A DNA stretch of 64,000 bases from Poriferisphaera corsica (GTDB lineage Bacteria; Planctomycetota; Phycisphaerae; Phycisphaerales; Phycisphaeraceae): positions 2,588,175 through 2,652,174 of the forward strand of contig NZ_CP036425.1 of the NCBI RefSeq assembly GCF_007747445.1, written 5' to 3'. Below, one piece after another: positions 10,468-19,494 of the stretch (position 1 is the first letter of the stretch; each line of letters starts with the position of its first letter). Made by a program: the position numbers and the translations under genes. The notes beneath the pieces were generated by a model. It was given only the letters and a program-made list of their open reading frames with translations, did no database searches and was not told the origin of the DNA.

Positions 10468-11346
10468 ATGCCGAAAAACGCCCCGCCTGTCCCTGTTTTG
10501 AACCGCAAAGATCACTTCCCAGTCCCTTGGGACACATATCTCGTGGATCGTCGTACAACACGTAAGCCATGGGCTTTCTTCGAGCATACGCACAAAGGGT
10601 TCTGTGAATTCCTTTACCCCGTCAGCGGCTTGATAACCAATACCATCAATGGGATCGCTGTAAACCAGAAACCGGGCGATCTAATCCTCATCCGAGAACA
10701 AGACACCCATCATCTCAAAGGCTCAAACTTCACTTACTTCAACATTAATTTTGATTTAGCTGACCTACTCGAATTTTGCTCATCGTTAAAAATCGATCCC
10801 TACAGCAACGTCAGACTCAGATCAATACTTGTGGGCACAAACGTCTGTCATTATAAAGTGACTGATGAGCAGCATATCAATCTAACACACTCATTGAATG
10901 CTCTATTTGAACATCAACAAACACCATTAGGCAATATGATGTTTCAGAAATTTCTACTCAGTATCATGGTCGATTTTATCATCGCACCAACTAAACAGTC
11001 TGTTGCAAGCAACAATGCACCACTTTGGCTTAATGATTTACTAAATCACATTGCAGATAATATTGATCTTAATCTTGTAGTAAATGATCTACCAGAAATT
11101 TGTGATCGAACACACGAACACATTTCGAGAGTTTTCAAAAAGCATCTTTCATGTACACCTTCACAATACCTAAATAACCTACGCTTAGAAAAAGCAGCCA
11201 GGCTACTCGTTCATTCGAATCAACCAATACTAGATATTGCATACACTGTTGGTTTTAATAACCTAAATTATTTCTACAAGTTATTCAGCGATAAATATCT
11301 TCTAACACCTATGAAATACCGCAAAAAGAACACTCATATTACCTAA
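10468..11346 (+). CDS. AraC-family transcriptional regulator with cupin sensor domain (ChbR-like)
   Basis: 292 residues. The N-terminal half is a cupin-type sensing domain with EHTHKGFCEFLYPVSGLI, NQKPGDLILIREQDTHH and LKGSNFTYFNINFDL, the pattern seen in ChbR-type regulators of beta-glycoside use. The C-terminal ~100 residues are a double helix-turn-helix: CDRTHEHISRVFKKHLSCTP, then LEKAARLLVHSNQPILDIAY and TVGFNNLNYFYKLF. It probably binds the 128-bp intergenic region and controls the divergent beta-mannosidase in response to a manno-oligosaccharide; the ligand is inferred only from the neighbour. No good Shine-Dalgarno precedes the ATG. Confidence 0.9.
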   Translation: MPKNAPPVPVLNRKDHFPVPWDTYLVDRRTTRKPWAFFEHTHKGFCEFLYPVSGLITNTINGIAVNQKPGDLILIREQDTHHLKGSNFTYFNINFDLADLLEFCSSLKIDPYSNVRLRSILVGTNVCHYKVTDEQHINLTHSLNALFEHQQTPLGNMMFQKFLLSIMVDFIIAPTKQSVASNNAPLWLNDLLNHIADNIDLNLVVNDLPEICDRTHEHISRVFKKHLSCTPSQYLNNLRLEKAARLLVHSNQPILDIAYTVGFNNLNYFYKLFSDKYLLTPMKYRKKNTHIT

Positions 11347-11358
11347 AAATCAGCTAAC

Positions 11359-12165
11359 CTAACCATTACCGATCTGTAGATTATCTACAAAATAGTACGG
11401 TTTATTTCTCATTGTTTCAGTTGCCAATTTCCACATCATTGATGCATCTATTAGCAACGACGGCGCGCCCATAATCTTTGATCGATTACACATACAATCA
11501 TCCAATAGATCATCAAGCCGATCATATCGTTGAATGTATCCACTTTGTGTATGCCCATGCCTCCAACAAGTGATAGCTTCAGGAATACGATTATCGTCAA
11601 TAGCGCAAGATCCAAGACGGTTTCCAAGCCGAATTCGGTATTCGATTTGATGCGAAAACAAATAACTGGGTCTGGCTAACTCCTCTACTCCATGCATGCT
11701 TGTATTTGGCCCTAAACCGCATCCAAGCATTAACAATTTCCCGCCCACCTCACATAATCTAGCATACGGAGAATTTACCCCACACGGTGTATCATCTAAA
11801 TGGTGTCCGTTAAGCATCTGGCATGCGCCATCTCCCCACCCGCAAACACTATGCGTCGGATGCACGCTCCTAACAACTCCTGGCATACTACGGAAACACT
11901 CGCTGATTGCCCCGACACAACTTGGTGTTTGCGACACGTCAAAAAGTCGCTGTCCTTCGTGACATGTTTCATAACTCAATGCAGGAAGCAATAATGCACC
12001 TTTAGCACCAATAATGCTCTGTAACACCTTGATCACAGTTTCTATCCCCTTTTGCTCACCTGGTAACCCCAAGGATCGATACGAGCTATGCATGAGCACA
12101 GTGTCGCCTTTGCAGACCCCCAGATCACGGAACCCAATATCCATTTTTTTAGCTGCATCCATCAT
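11359..12165 (-). CDS. AAC(3)-family N-acetyltransferase
   Basis: About 268 residues of the antibiotic_NAT fold: GVCKGDTVLMHSSYRSLG, GALLLPALSYE, SVHPTHSVCGWGDGA, then CGVNSPYARLCEVGGKLLML and LGCGLGPNTSMHGVEELA. In aminoglycoside 3-N-acetyltransferases the HP(T)HS region contributes to the acetyl-CoA and active site. Chromosomal members in environmental bacteria often act on other amines (for example YokD/FrbF-type), so resistance should not be assumed. The frame opens with TTG at 12168, but ATGs follow at 12165 and 12162. It is convergent with the AraC gene and divergent from the DUF2868 gene, so it is probably transcribed alone. Confidence 0.85.
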   Translation of the reverse strand: MMDAAKKMDIGFRDLGVCKGDTVLMHSSYRSLGLPGEQKGIETVIKVLQSIIGAKGALLLPALSYETCHEGQRLFDVSQTPSCVGAISECFRSMPGVVRSVHPTHSVCGWGDGACQMLNGHHLDDTPCGVNSPYARLCEVGGKLLMLGCGLGPNTSMHGVEELARPSYLFSHQIEYRIRLGNRLGSCAIDDNRIPEAITCWRHGHTQSGYIQRYDRLDDLLDDCMCNRSKIMGAPSLLIDASMMWKLATETMRNKPYYFVDNLQIGNG

Positions 12166-12236
12166 CAATACATCATACCTTTACACTGTGATCTCGCTAC
12201 AATATCGGTGCAAATACACGACTACCCAAACTAAGC

Positions 12237-13706
12237 ATGAATAAAAACAATCAACAATTCAGTCCTTATAAGATCGCGACATTAATTGATCTGCAAACTC
12301 AATATCAGCAGGATCGCAATTTATCAGATGACGTGAAACTTAAAAGAGACATGCGCATCGCGCCACGACTCAATAATCGTCAGCATATCGATCGAATACA
12401 ACTCTGGCTATCGAATGCGATGACTCAATCATCACACACAAATAAACTTATCGCACTAAGCTCAATACTCCTGATTATATTAGGCCTCATCATTGGTATC
12501 TTGATCTCTAAATCTGCCTATTACTACAATGGATCAACACCGATCAATGTGATGATCCCAATTGCTATCTTTGTTTTCGTACAACTAGGCTTATCATTTC
12601 TCACCGTTATCGCAATGCTACCATCAGCATTCACCAGAAAGCTTCCCCTTGCCACATCACTTCAAGATTCAATTCTTGCAATCAATCCAGGCAATCTCAT
12701 ACTCATTTTCAAAAAAATACTTCCCAGCCATCTAACAGAGAATATCCTCAATCAATTCATGTCAACCAAACTCATCTACGCGAACCTGCAAAAATGGACA
12801 ATCTTACGCTTCGCTCAATCTTTCTCACTCGCCATTAATATCGCAGCCATTACCACGTTTGTTGTTACAGTAATCTTTTCTGATCTTGCATTTTCATGGT
12901 CAACAACACTGAACCTCAATCAGCAAACAATCCAAACCGTAACGCAGATACTCGCATTACCTTTCGCATTTCTTCCCGACCTCACACCGAATAACCATCT
13001 CATACAAACAACGCAATACTTTCGAGGAAACCCAAGCGATTTTGACCCGATCTTAGCCAGAAACTGGTGGCCATTCCTTCTCGCATGCATGATTACCTAT
13101 GGCTTTTTACCTCGTCTTGTTCTATACATTATCGCGGCTCAAATTCAACGACGCACGATTAAAAGCACAATACTCAACCTTCCCGACACAACACTTCTCC
13201 TTACACGATTAGATCATCTACAACAATCTCCTCAAAACTCATACGCCAAAAGTGCTAACATAAGCAGCTCAAACGATTCGCCTATAAACAAAGATTATTT
13301 GCCTCAAAATTACAATCTACTCATCATTGATCACGCTCCCATACCATCCGAATTTCACCTCACCCCTCACCGCAAAGCTCATTTCGGTGGCACGCAATCA
13401 ATTGAAGAAGACTCCCATGCAATCAAGTTATTCACCAGCAATTTAGCACCCGAAAACCATTTACTTATTCTCTCAAAACTATGGGAACCTCCCACACTTG
13501 AAACACTCAATCTTTTACAGACAGTTCGAGATTACTGTTCACCAACCACGCCCATTCACCTTCTCCTCACACCCAAAGATGACAACGGGAATATCGTCAC
13601 ATCTCATAACAATCACATGACCCACTGGAAAAACAAGATAAATTCATTGCACGACCCTCATATCTTCTTCCACAACACCAATCTCATGGAGGATAATGCC
13701 CAATGA
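12237..13706 (+). CDS. DUF2868 domain-containing membrane protein
   Basis: 489 residues. A charged N-terminal stretch is followed by two helices (IALSSILLIILGLIIGILIS and VMIPIAIFVFVQLGLSFLTV), two more around residues 195-220 and a last one near 285-300 (LACMITYGFLPRLVLYIIAA). A soluble C-terminal domain contains DHAPIPSEFHL and the GGTQSIEED patch. This topology and the coupling to a DUF3482 GTPase identify DUF2868; the two are regularly adjacent in bacteria and presumably form a membrane GTPase complex of unknown role. The stop overlaps the next start by ATGA. Confidence 0.8.
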   Translation: MNKNNQQFSPYKIATLIDLQTQYQQDRNLSDDVKLKRDMRIAPRLNNRQHIDRIQLWLSNAMTQSSHTNKLIALSSILLIILGLIIGILISKSAYYYNGSTPINVMIPIAIFVFVQLGLSFLTVIAMLPSAFTRKLPLATSLQDSILAINPGNLILIFKKILPSHLTENILNQFMSTKLIYANLQKWTILRFAQSFSLAINIAAITTFVVTVIFSDLAFSWSTTLNLNQQTIQTVTQILALPFAFLPDLTPNNHLIQTTQYFRGNPSDFDPILARNWWPFLLACMITYGFLPRLVLYIIAAQIQRRTIKSTILNLPDTTLLLTRLDHLQQSPQNSYAKSANISSSNDSPINKDYLPQNYNLLIIDHAPIPSEFHLTPHRKAHFGGTQSIEEDSHAIKLFTSNLAPENHLLILSKLWEPPTLETLNLLQTVRDYCSPTTPIHLLLTPKDDNGNIVTSHNNHMTHWKNKINSLHDPHIFFHNTNLMEDNAQ

Positions 13707-15145
13707 ATGCCTCCCCACAAAAACAACCAGTAACCCCCCACCTCGTAATCGTCGGCCACCCAAACCAAGGCAAATCTTCAATCGTCTCAACTCTGCTGCA
13801 AGATACCACGATTCAAATCTCCGACATCCCCGGCACAACAATCGCCGCCCACACATACCCCGTTAATATTGACGGATTTCACTATCTCAACCTCACCGAC
13901 ACCCCCGGCTTCGAAAACCCGAGAAAAACACTCCACCTCCTTCAACAATCCAACGCCCCCACACACAAGCGCATTGATGCAATACAACAGTTTATCGACA
14001 CACACCACGCAGACACTCAGTACGCCAATGAGTGCAACATCCTAAAACCAATACTACAAGGTGCTGGCATCCTATATATCGTTGACGGATCTAAACCTTA
14101 CGCTCCTAACTACGAAGCCGAAATCGAAATACTACGATGGACGGGCCGCCCCCGGCTCGCTCTTATCAATCCCATCGAATCAAACAATTACATCAACGAT
14201 TGGGAAAAGGCCCTCGCCCAGTCATTCTCAACCACTCTCATTTTTAATGCGTGCAAATCCGAATTCCAAAAACACATCCAACTGCTCCGTACGTTTGCAA
14301 CCATCGAGCCCAAATGGGAAGAACCACTTCAAATAGCAGCGAACGCAAAAACCAATCAAAGACAAACTCGACAAAATAAAACCGCTTCGCTTATAGCCGA
14401 GACATTAGCCAATATGCTACTCGCCAAAACGACGCGCACGATCTCAAAAGACAATGATATCACGACAAATCAAACTGAACTCAAAAAGCAATTACTCAAA
14501 AAAATCCGTCAGCTTGAATTTCAATACCGTGATGAAATCAAATCTCTTTATAATCTCTCACCCATTCATATCAGTGACAACAATCAGCTCCAGCTACCTG
14601 ATGCATTAGCGAGCGATTTGTTCACTCAAAAAACAAGCACACTCTTCGGCCTCAGCAAAATGCAACTCATCTCTGCCTCTGCGGGAACTGGCGCGATCAC
14701 TGGTGGCATCATTGATGCACACACAGGCGGAACCTCATTCTTCCTAGGCACAACCATCGGCACGCTCGTCGGCGCCGGAATCGGACTCTATACGAACGAC
14801 AATATTGAAAAACTTGACCTACCTTTAGATACCCAACTCAAACACAACACAACAACACTTACCGCTGGCCCTATCAAAAACATTAACTTCCCCCACATCA
14901 TTATTTCAAGACTCATCTATTTCCATCGCATCATTGCAACAACCAACCACGCAAATCGTAACCCCATCAACCTCAATACAGACCGTAATCTAAACATCAC
15001 AGGCAACCGTAGAAGCCAAATCAACAAATTAAGCTCGCAACTACAAAAATCGACTGGCATGCAAAAACATCATGCAATTCTTGAAAAGCTAACCATTCTT
15101 ATCAGTGATTTGATAAATCAACTTGAATCTCAATCGATAAACTAA
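13703..15145 (+). CDS. Era-like GTPase with DUF3482 domain
   Basis: 480 residues. The GTPase domain has G1 GHPNQGKSSIVSTL, a threonine in the switch I region (DIPGTTIAAHTY), G3 LTDTPGFENPR, and a late G4/G5 region around RLALINPIESNNY and FNACKSE, where the usual NKxD is degenerate. The C-terminal DUF3482 part carries the glycine-rich amphipathic segment ISASAGTGAITGGIIDAHTG and LGTTIGTLVGAGIGLYTND, suggesting membrane association. A GGAGG sequence lies 10 nt before the ATG, inside the end of the DUF2868 gene, so the two are translationally coupled. Role unknown; by analogy with the pair elsewhere it may act on membrane remodelling or stress response. Confidence 0.85.
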   Translation: MNASPQKQPVTPHLVIVGHPNQGKSSIVSTLLQDTTIQISDIPGTTIAAHTYPVNIDGFHYLNLTDTPGFENPRKTLHLLQQSNAPTHKRIDAIQQFIDTHHADTQYANECNILKPILQGAGILYIVDGSKPYAPNYEAEIEILRWTGRPRLALINPIESNNYINDWEKALAQSFSTTLIFNACKSEFQKHIQLLRTFATIEPKWEEPLQIAANAKTNQRQTRQNKTASLIAETLANMLLAKTTRTISKDNDITTNQTELKKQLLKKIRQLEFQYRDEIKSLYNLSPIHISDNNQLQLPDALASDLFTQKTSTLFGLSKMQLISASAGTGAITGGIIDAHTGGTSFFLGTTIGTLVGAGIGLYTNDNIEKLDLPLDTQLKHNTTTLTAGPIKNINFPHIIISRLIYFHRIIATTNHANRNPINLNTDRNLNITGNRRSQINKLSSQLQKSTGMQKHHAILEKLTILISDLINQLESQSIN

Positions 15146-15241
15146 TCTCAACCATTAAATATCATTTTACTTCTCGCACATCTCAAAAGAACATAAGATA
15201 CACTCATTCAATTGATTGATACTAAATTGGGGAGGGCTCCA

Positions 15242-16801
15242 TTGAGCACACAATCTACCGCACCACCATCGCTTGATTCTCGTATAAAGCCGACAAGTAC
15301 AACACTACCCTCTCCAGCAACAGATGGTCGAATCAATGACTTTCTAATTAAAATTGATAATTACCGTTGGCTACTATTTTCAGCACTCATACTTCTTTAC
15401 TTGACAGGCTACACAACCAATTGGCTGCCCGGTCCCGACAGCTCCCAACATCTAATCTATGCGGATCACTTATACAACAACATCCCGCACCCATATTCAA
15501 ACGAGATATTCTCCCCGCTATCTCCAGGCCTTGCATTTCTCATTAACCTTAACAAGCTACTATTCCAATCAAGTTTTATCGCAACATCATTATTCTCAAT
15601 GCTTCTTGTAGCATTCGCTACACTTTATGTTTCATATCATTTCTTCAAAATCATTGCCAACCGTAATGTTGCCGTTCTACTAACATTGATGCTTGGCTGC
15701 TGTGAAACGTTTTATAGATATACATTTCAGCTCCTACCAGATCTCCCATTTTTCTTCGGCCTCATCACGACGCTTTATGCGTTTGAATGCATTCGCATAC
15801 ATAACCGCCCCCTGCCCTACAACCTTTCGCTCTTAATCCTTGGCCTTGCTGCCATGGCATTATTTAAATCGATTGCGATTGTGGTAATTGTAGCTCTATG
15901 CTTATCTTTTGTTTTCTCAGCAATAAAGAGCAAGCATTACCGCCAACTTTTCATTTTCATTGCGATTTCCTTTATCGCATTCATGAGTTTGCGATTCATA
16001 ATTGGCGGCCCCACAACACTACACACACTACATATCGACGAGCGCATCATGCTCGATCGTTTAACAATCCTTCTCCCTCAAACACTTTACAATGCACTAA
16101 CCAATAATTTGCCAAGATTACTCACAGAATCTTTAACCGAAGCTGTATTCGCATTGGATTTTGGCACTCTAATTAGTCCTCTATTCAGTATACCCATCCT
16201 GATTTACTTAATTTTTCTCACCAGAATACGCGTTTTTTGGGGCATACTTACCGCGCTTTTCATCACACAATGGCTCGCCGTCATAGTTGCCGATCGATAC
16301 ATCTTGACCATCATCCCACTGATTATTATTGCCTGGTACTTAGCTCCAATTTGGTACGAAAAGCACGTGTCTCGAAAACTTGGAACAATCACATTTACTT
16401 TTGCCATATTCATCTTCTTCACCCCCAATATCGTCTTTGACATCAGACAAATCATTCAGAACCATACCACCAACACCATACAAGACTACAAAGACGGTAA
16501 ATACACAAACGAATATCATCTCTCAAACTGGCTTACTGCTAACACGCCCGAAAACGCAATCATCATTGCTCCCTACCACACCTTTCTCCTCATTGGTTAT
16601 CTCAGCAACCGCTCTACATATTTCTCTCTCAACAATCTGCCCCAAACAACACAGCCTATTTACTTTATTGGCTCACCCACTGAGCAAATGCTGGATACCC
16701 TTCAAAATCAACAGGCATCACTCTCTCAATCTCAAGTTTTCCCAAACTCCTTACACAATTCCAATCTCTATTTAGTCATACGCGAACCAAATCGTCAATG
16801 A
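15242..16801 (+). CDS. GT39/ArnT-like membrane glycosyltransferase
   Basis: About 519 residues with roughly ten to eleven membrane helices. The first outer loop has WLPGPDSSQHLIYADHLYNN, where the Asp is in the position of the catalytic base of GT39/GT83 (C-superfamily) enzymes, followed by a second loop with RYTFQLLPDLPFFFG. The C-terminal region after the last helix is soluble (ANTPENAIIIAPYH). It would transfer a sugar from a polyprenyl-phosphate donor to an envelope acceptor. The frame opens at a TTG (15212), but a second in-frame TTG at 15242 follows GGAGGG at 15231-15236 by five nucleotides and is the better start. It stands alone after the GTPase gene. Confidence 0.75.
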   Translation: MSTQSTAPPSLDSRIKPTSTTLPSPATDGRINDFLIKIDNYRWLLFSALILLYLTGYTTNWLPGPDSSQHLIYADHLYNNIPHPYSNEIFSPLSPGLAFLINLNKLLFQSSFIATSLFSMLLVAFATLYVSYHFFKIIANRNVAVLLTLMLGCCETFYRYTFQLLPDLPFFFGLITTLYAFECIRIHNRPLPYNLSLLILGLAAMALFKSIAIVVIVALCLSFVFSAIKSKHYRQLFIFIAISFIAFMSLRFIIGGPTTLHTLHIDERIMLDRLTILLPQTLYNALTNNLPRLLTESLTEAVFALDFGTLISPLFSIPILIYLIFLTRIRVFWGILTALFITQWLAVIVADRYILTIIPLIIIAWYLAPIWYEKHVSRKLGTITFTFAIFIFFTPNIVFDIRQIIQNHTTNTIQDYKDGKYTNEYHLSNWLTANTPENAIIIAPYHTFLLIGYLSNRSTYFSLNNLPQTTQPIYFIGSPTEQMLDTLQNQQASLSQSQVFPNSLHNSNLYLVIREPNRQ

Positions 16802-17300
16802 AATTGACTTCCAATCTCATCATGCCACTCGTCATACTCGAAAATTGAGCAACCGTTTAGAAAACATCTATAAATCAGCACTTTTTTTGTTGATTACTCA
16901 TATATGTACTTGATCTTTTAGCCATTTAAAGATGTAATTATCCTTATATGATTTTTCGCGCCTAGATTATCGTTCGTCCATGTAAGCCTGTTACAGTCCG
17001 AATTATCAAAGTACATGTTGAAGTATTAACCACGCTTGTTTTAGTTATTCTTCCGCCGCCTGTTGCTACGCCTGCTCTTGTATTCATGCCTCTGTTGTAT
17101 CGCCTGTGTCGTCGTACAAACGTACATTTATCAATTCGCGTTGATATCCGTGCGTCATGACTCTTATTACGCTTATCGCTTCACATTGGCGACACACAGC
17201 AAGACATCTGAATACTAATCGACTGTATTCTCATCGTTTCTTGCTCAACTTTTGCCGCCATCTCCATTGAAGCTTTGCAATCATTTTCAAGGAACCCACG
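16802..17300. other. Long intergenic region upstream of the glutamate-synthase-like gene
   Basis: About 500 bp with no convincing gene. The last 15 nt contain the ribosome binding site AAGGAA of the following gene. The length suggests a substantial leader or regulatory region, but I find no recognised riboswitch consensus and no clear promoter hexamers. Confidence 0.4.
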
Positions 17301-18836
17301 ATGTATAAAATGCAAGATACCCTGTGTACGCACTGTAACTTCTGCAGCGCGAAAGATGGCCCAAACCTCTGCTACGCAGCACGCACAGCCCGCTTCGGTC
17401 TTGAAGGCAACTTCCCAACAAAAGACGACAAAGCCAACACCAAATTCGGTAAAACACAATCCGCTGGCGAGCAATTCCACCCAGGCACACCTCGCTACAA
17501 AGCCTTCCGTGACATCATCTTCATGCCAGAACTGCTTGGCACTGACCGTGTAGCCAAGATGGCTGAAGTTGGCTACGAGCCACTGTACACCGACTGTAAA
17601 TCAGCAAGCACACTCGGCGGTTTCGAAGTTGCCTCACCACTCGTCTGTGCAGCAATGGGTTCAACACCCGTAGCCAACGACATTGGCCCTGACACCTCCG
17701 CAGGTTGTGCCCTGGCTGGAATCTGCATTAGCATCGGCGAAAACATCGTCAACATGTGGGGCTACGACAAGCCATACGACGAAGGCCGTCCAACATTGGT
17801 CGACCGTATCGAAGGCTTCACCAAGAACTACACCGGCAAGGGTGGCGTGATCATCCAGCAAAACGTCGAGGACAACAAAGTTGACGTCTGGAAAACCATC
17901 TACAATGACCCACGTTTTGCCGAAGCATTCGACAAAGGCATGATCGGCTTCGAAGGTAAAGGCGGCCAAGGCGCTAAACCAGGCATGGGCGGCGAAGTTA
18001 AGATTCCTCGTGAAAAAGCCAAGCGCATCCACGAACTCTATCACTTCCCTGTCAACCCATTCGAAGTTGAACAAGAACTCTACCAGCGACACTCAGTACC
18101 GGGTACCGCGACAAGCGAGTCACTTGAAGAGTACTACACATGGATGTGCACCGAGTTCCCTAAAGCTAAGATCTGGTTCAAGACCGGCCCTTACGGCGAC
18201 CTCTTCGCACAACTCGACGTGATGGAAAAAATCGCGACCAAGTTTGGTCTCCGCATCAACTGCACCATCGACGGCGGCGAAGGCGGCACAGGTATGTCAC
18301 CTCTCGGCCCAATGAATGACATGGGCCTTCCTATGGTCACATGCATGCTTGCTGTTAAAAAAGCACGCAAGATGTACCAAAACCTCGACTTCACCATCGC
18401 TGGCGGCATGGTCACCGGTCGTGATCTTGCAAAGTCTCTCGCAATGGGTGCAGACGGCATGGGCATCGGCAAGGGCTTCCTGATCGCAACCATGGCGGGT
18501 CGTCATCAGTTCGCTGGCGCAGACTCACCAATCGAAGATATCCGCGCTGGCGGCGCTAAGGGCGTCTACAACTATGCAATCGAGGGCATCACCAACGAAG
18601 CCAAGATGCTCATCAGCTCCATTGCCAAGTACGATTTCAACGACATGAAGGACAACGCACCTTACGAAGTTTCCGGCCAGACCATCGACAACATCGATGT
18701 AGTCGCACTGGACAAGGACGTTGCTGAAATGTTCGACATCCTTTACGCATATGATGCGAAGATTTGGGACAAACTCCCTGAAATCACCGCTGAAATGCGC
18801 AAGCGTTGTGAAGAAAAGGCTGCAGTCACTGCATAA
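17301..18836 (+). CDS. FMN-binding glutamate-synthase-family protein with N-terminal Cys cluster
   Basis: 511 residues related to the central FMN/synthase domain of glutamate synthase large subunit. Seen in sequence: the FMN phosphate loop motif DGGEGGTGMSPLGPMNDMGL, the following TIAGGMVTGRDLAKSLAMGA and DGMGIGKGFLIATM, and an amidase-free N-terminus. Instead of the glutaminase domain there is a C-x2-C-x2-C-x8-C cluster at Cys9, 12, 15 and 24 that could hold an Fe-S cluster. The C-x5-C-x4-C 3Fe-4S motif of GltB is not evident after the FMN loop. It may reduce 2-oxoglutarate or another substrate with a separate electron donor. Codons are strongly C-ending compared with neighbours, which suggests high expression. 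The Shine-Dalgarno is AAGGAA, 8 nt upstream; a strong terminator follows. Confidence 0.85.
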   Translation: MYKMQDTLCTHCNFCSAKDGPNLCYAARTARFGLEGNFPTKDDKANTKFGKTQSAGEQFHPGTPRYKAFRDIIFMPELLGTDRVAKMAEVGYEPLYTDCKSASTLGGFEVASPLVCAAMGSTPVANDIGPDTSAGCALAGICISIGENIVNMWGYDKPYDEGRPTLVDRIEGFTKNYTGKGGVIIQQNVEDNKVDVWKTIYNDPRFAEAFDKGMIGFEGKGGQGAKPGMGGEVKIPREKAKRIHELYHFPVNPFEVEQELYQRHSVPGTATSESLEEYYTWMCTEFPKAKIWFKTGPYGDLFAQLDVMEKIATKFGLRINCTIDGGEGGTGMSPLGPMNDMGLPMVTCMLAVKKARKMYQNLDFTIAGGMVTGRDLAKSLAMGADGMGIGKGFLIATMAGRHQFAGADSPIEDIRAGGAKGVYNYAIEGITNEAKMLISSIAKYDFNDMKDNAPYEVSGQTIDNIDVVALDKDVAEMFDILYAYDAKIWDKLPEITAEMRKRCEEKAAVTA

Positions 18837-18860
18837 GTGATTACAACTTAGAAAAACAAA

Positions 18861-18890
18861 AACTGCCCGGTTATTACCGGGTAGTTTTTT
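18861..18890 (+). terminator. Rho-independent terminator after the glutamate-synthase-like gene
   Basis: An 11-bp stem (AACTGCCCGGT with ACCGGGTAGTT, one G-T pair) around a TATT loop, followed by a T run, 25 nt after the stop codon. Confidence 0.93.
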
Positions 18891-19494
18891 ATATGCGTAT
18901 CATCAAGAAACTTAGTTGTGTATCGTGATTTTCAGTTCGAATAAATCATTAAAACGACCAACAACTTGTATCATTAAATCACTATTTCATTAGTCTAATA
19001 CAAATCTCATGGCTGCCAACGCCACAACCAAACTTTTGATCTTCAACAGCTTATACAAGTCGTCAATCCTACAACGGCCAAAATCACTCATCAAAGATAG
19101 CTTATATGTGCATAAATGAACGAACAATTAAATCTTCAAAGATGTTTCCCGATAAATTTTATATATCTATAGCAAGCCTGATTGTGGGCAAACTAAATAA
19201 CTACAAAAATAAATAATATATACGAATTAGTATTGCTTTAGTCGTACACAATTTGGGCAGTGGTCACAACTTCCAAGCATGCTAACCTGTTAGGTTGTTA
19301 ATAGATAACACTGGTAAATCTAAAATAAATCAACCATAATGTTGCTATAAATTACTTGACACACAAATGTCTTTCGTGAAAATACAAATCATTAGTCTAG
19401 ATTTTGCATTACCATCGAAACTATTCCGTTATGTATTTATTTTGACAATTTCACGTCCTATTTACTAATCTTTTTATGCATACTGGGCAAAGAC
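18891..19494. other. AT-rich intergenic region before the giant RHS gene
   Basis: About 600 bp without a supported gene. A TTGACA hexamer at 19356-19361 could be a -35 element, but the candidate -10 (AAATAC about 18 nt later) is weak. No tandem repeat or RNA motif was recognised. Confidence 0.4.

Noticed and set aside
11359..12165. Acquired antibiotic resistance gene
   Set aside because: AAC(3) fold only; no mobile element nearby, and chromosomal homologues often have other substrates.
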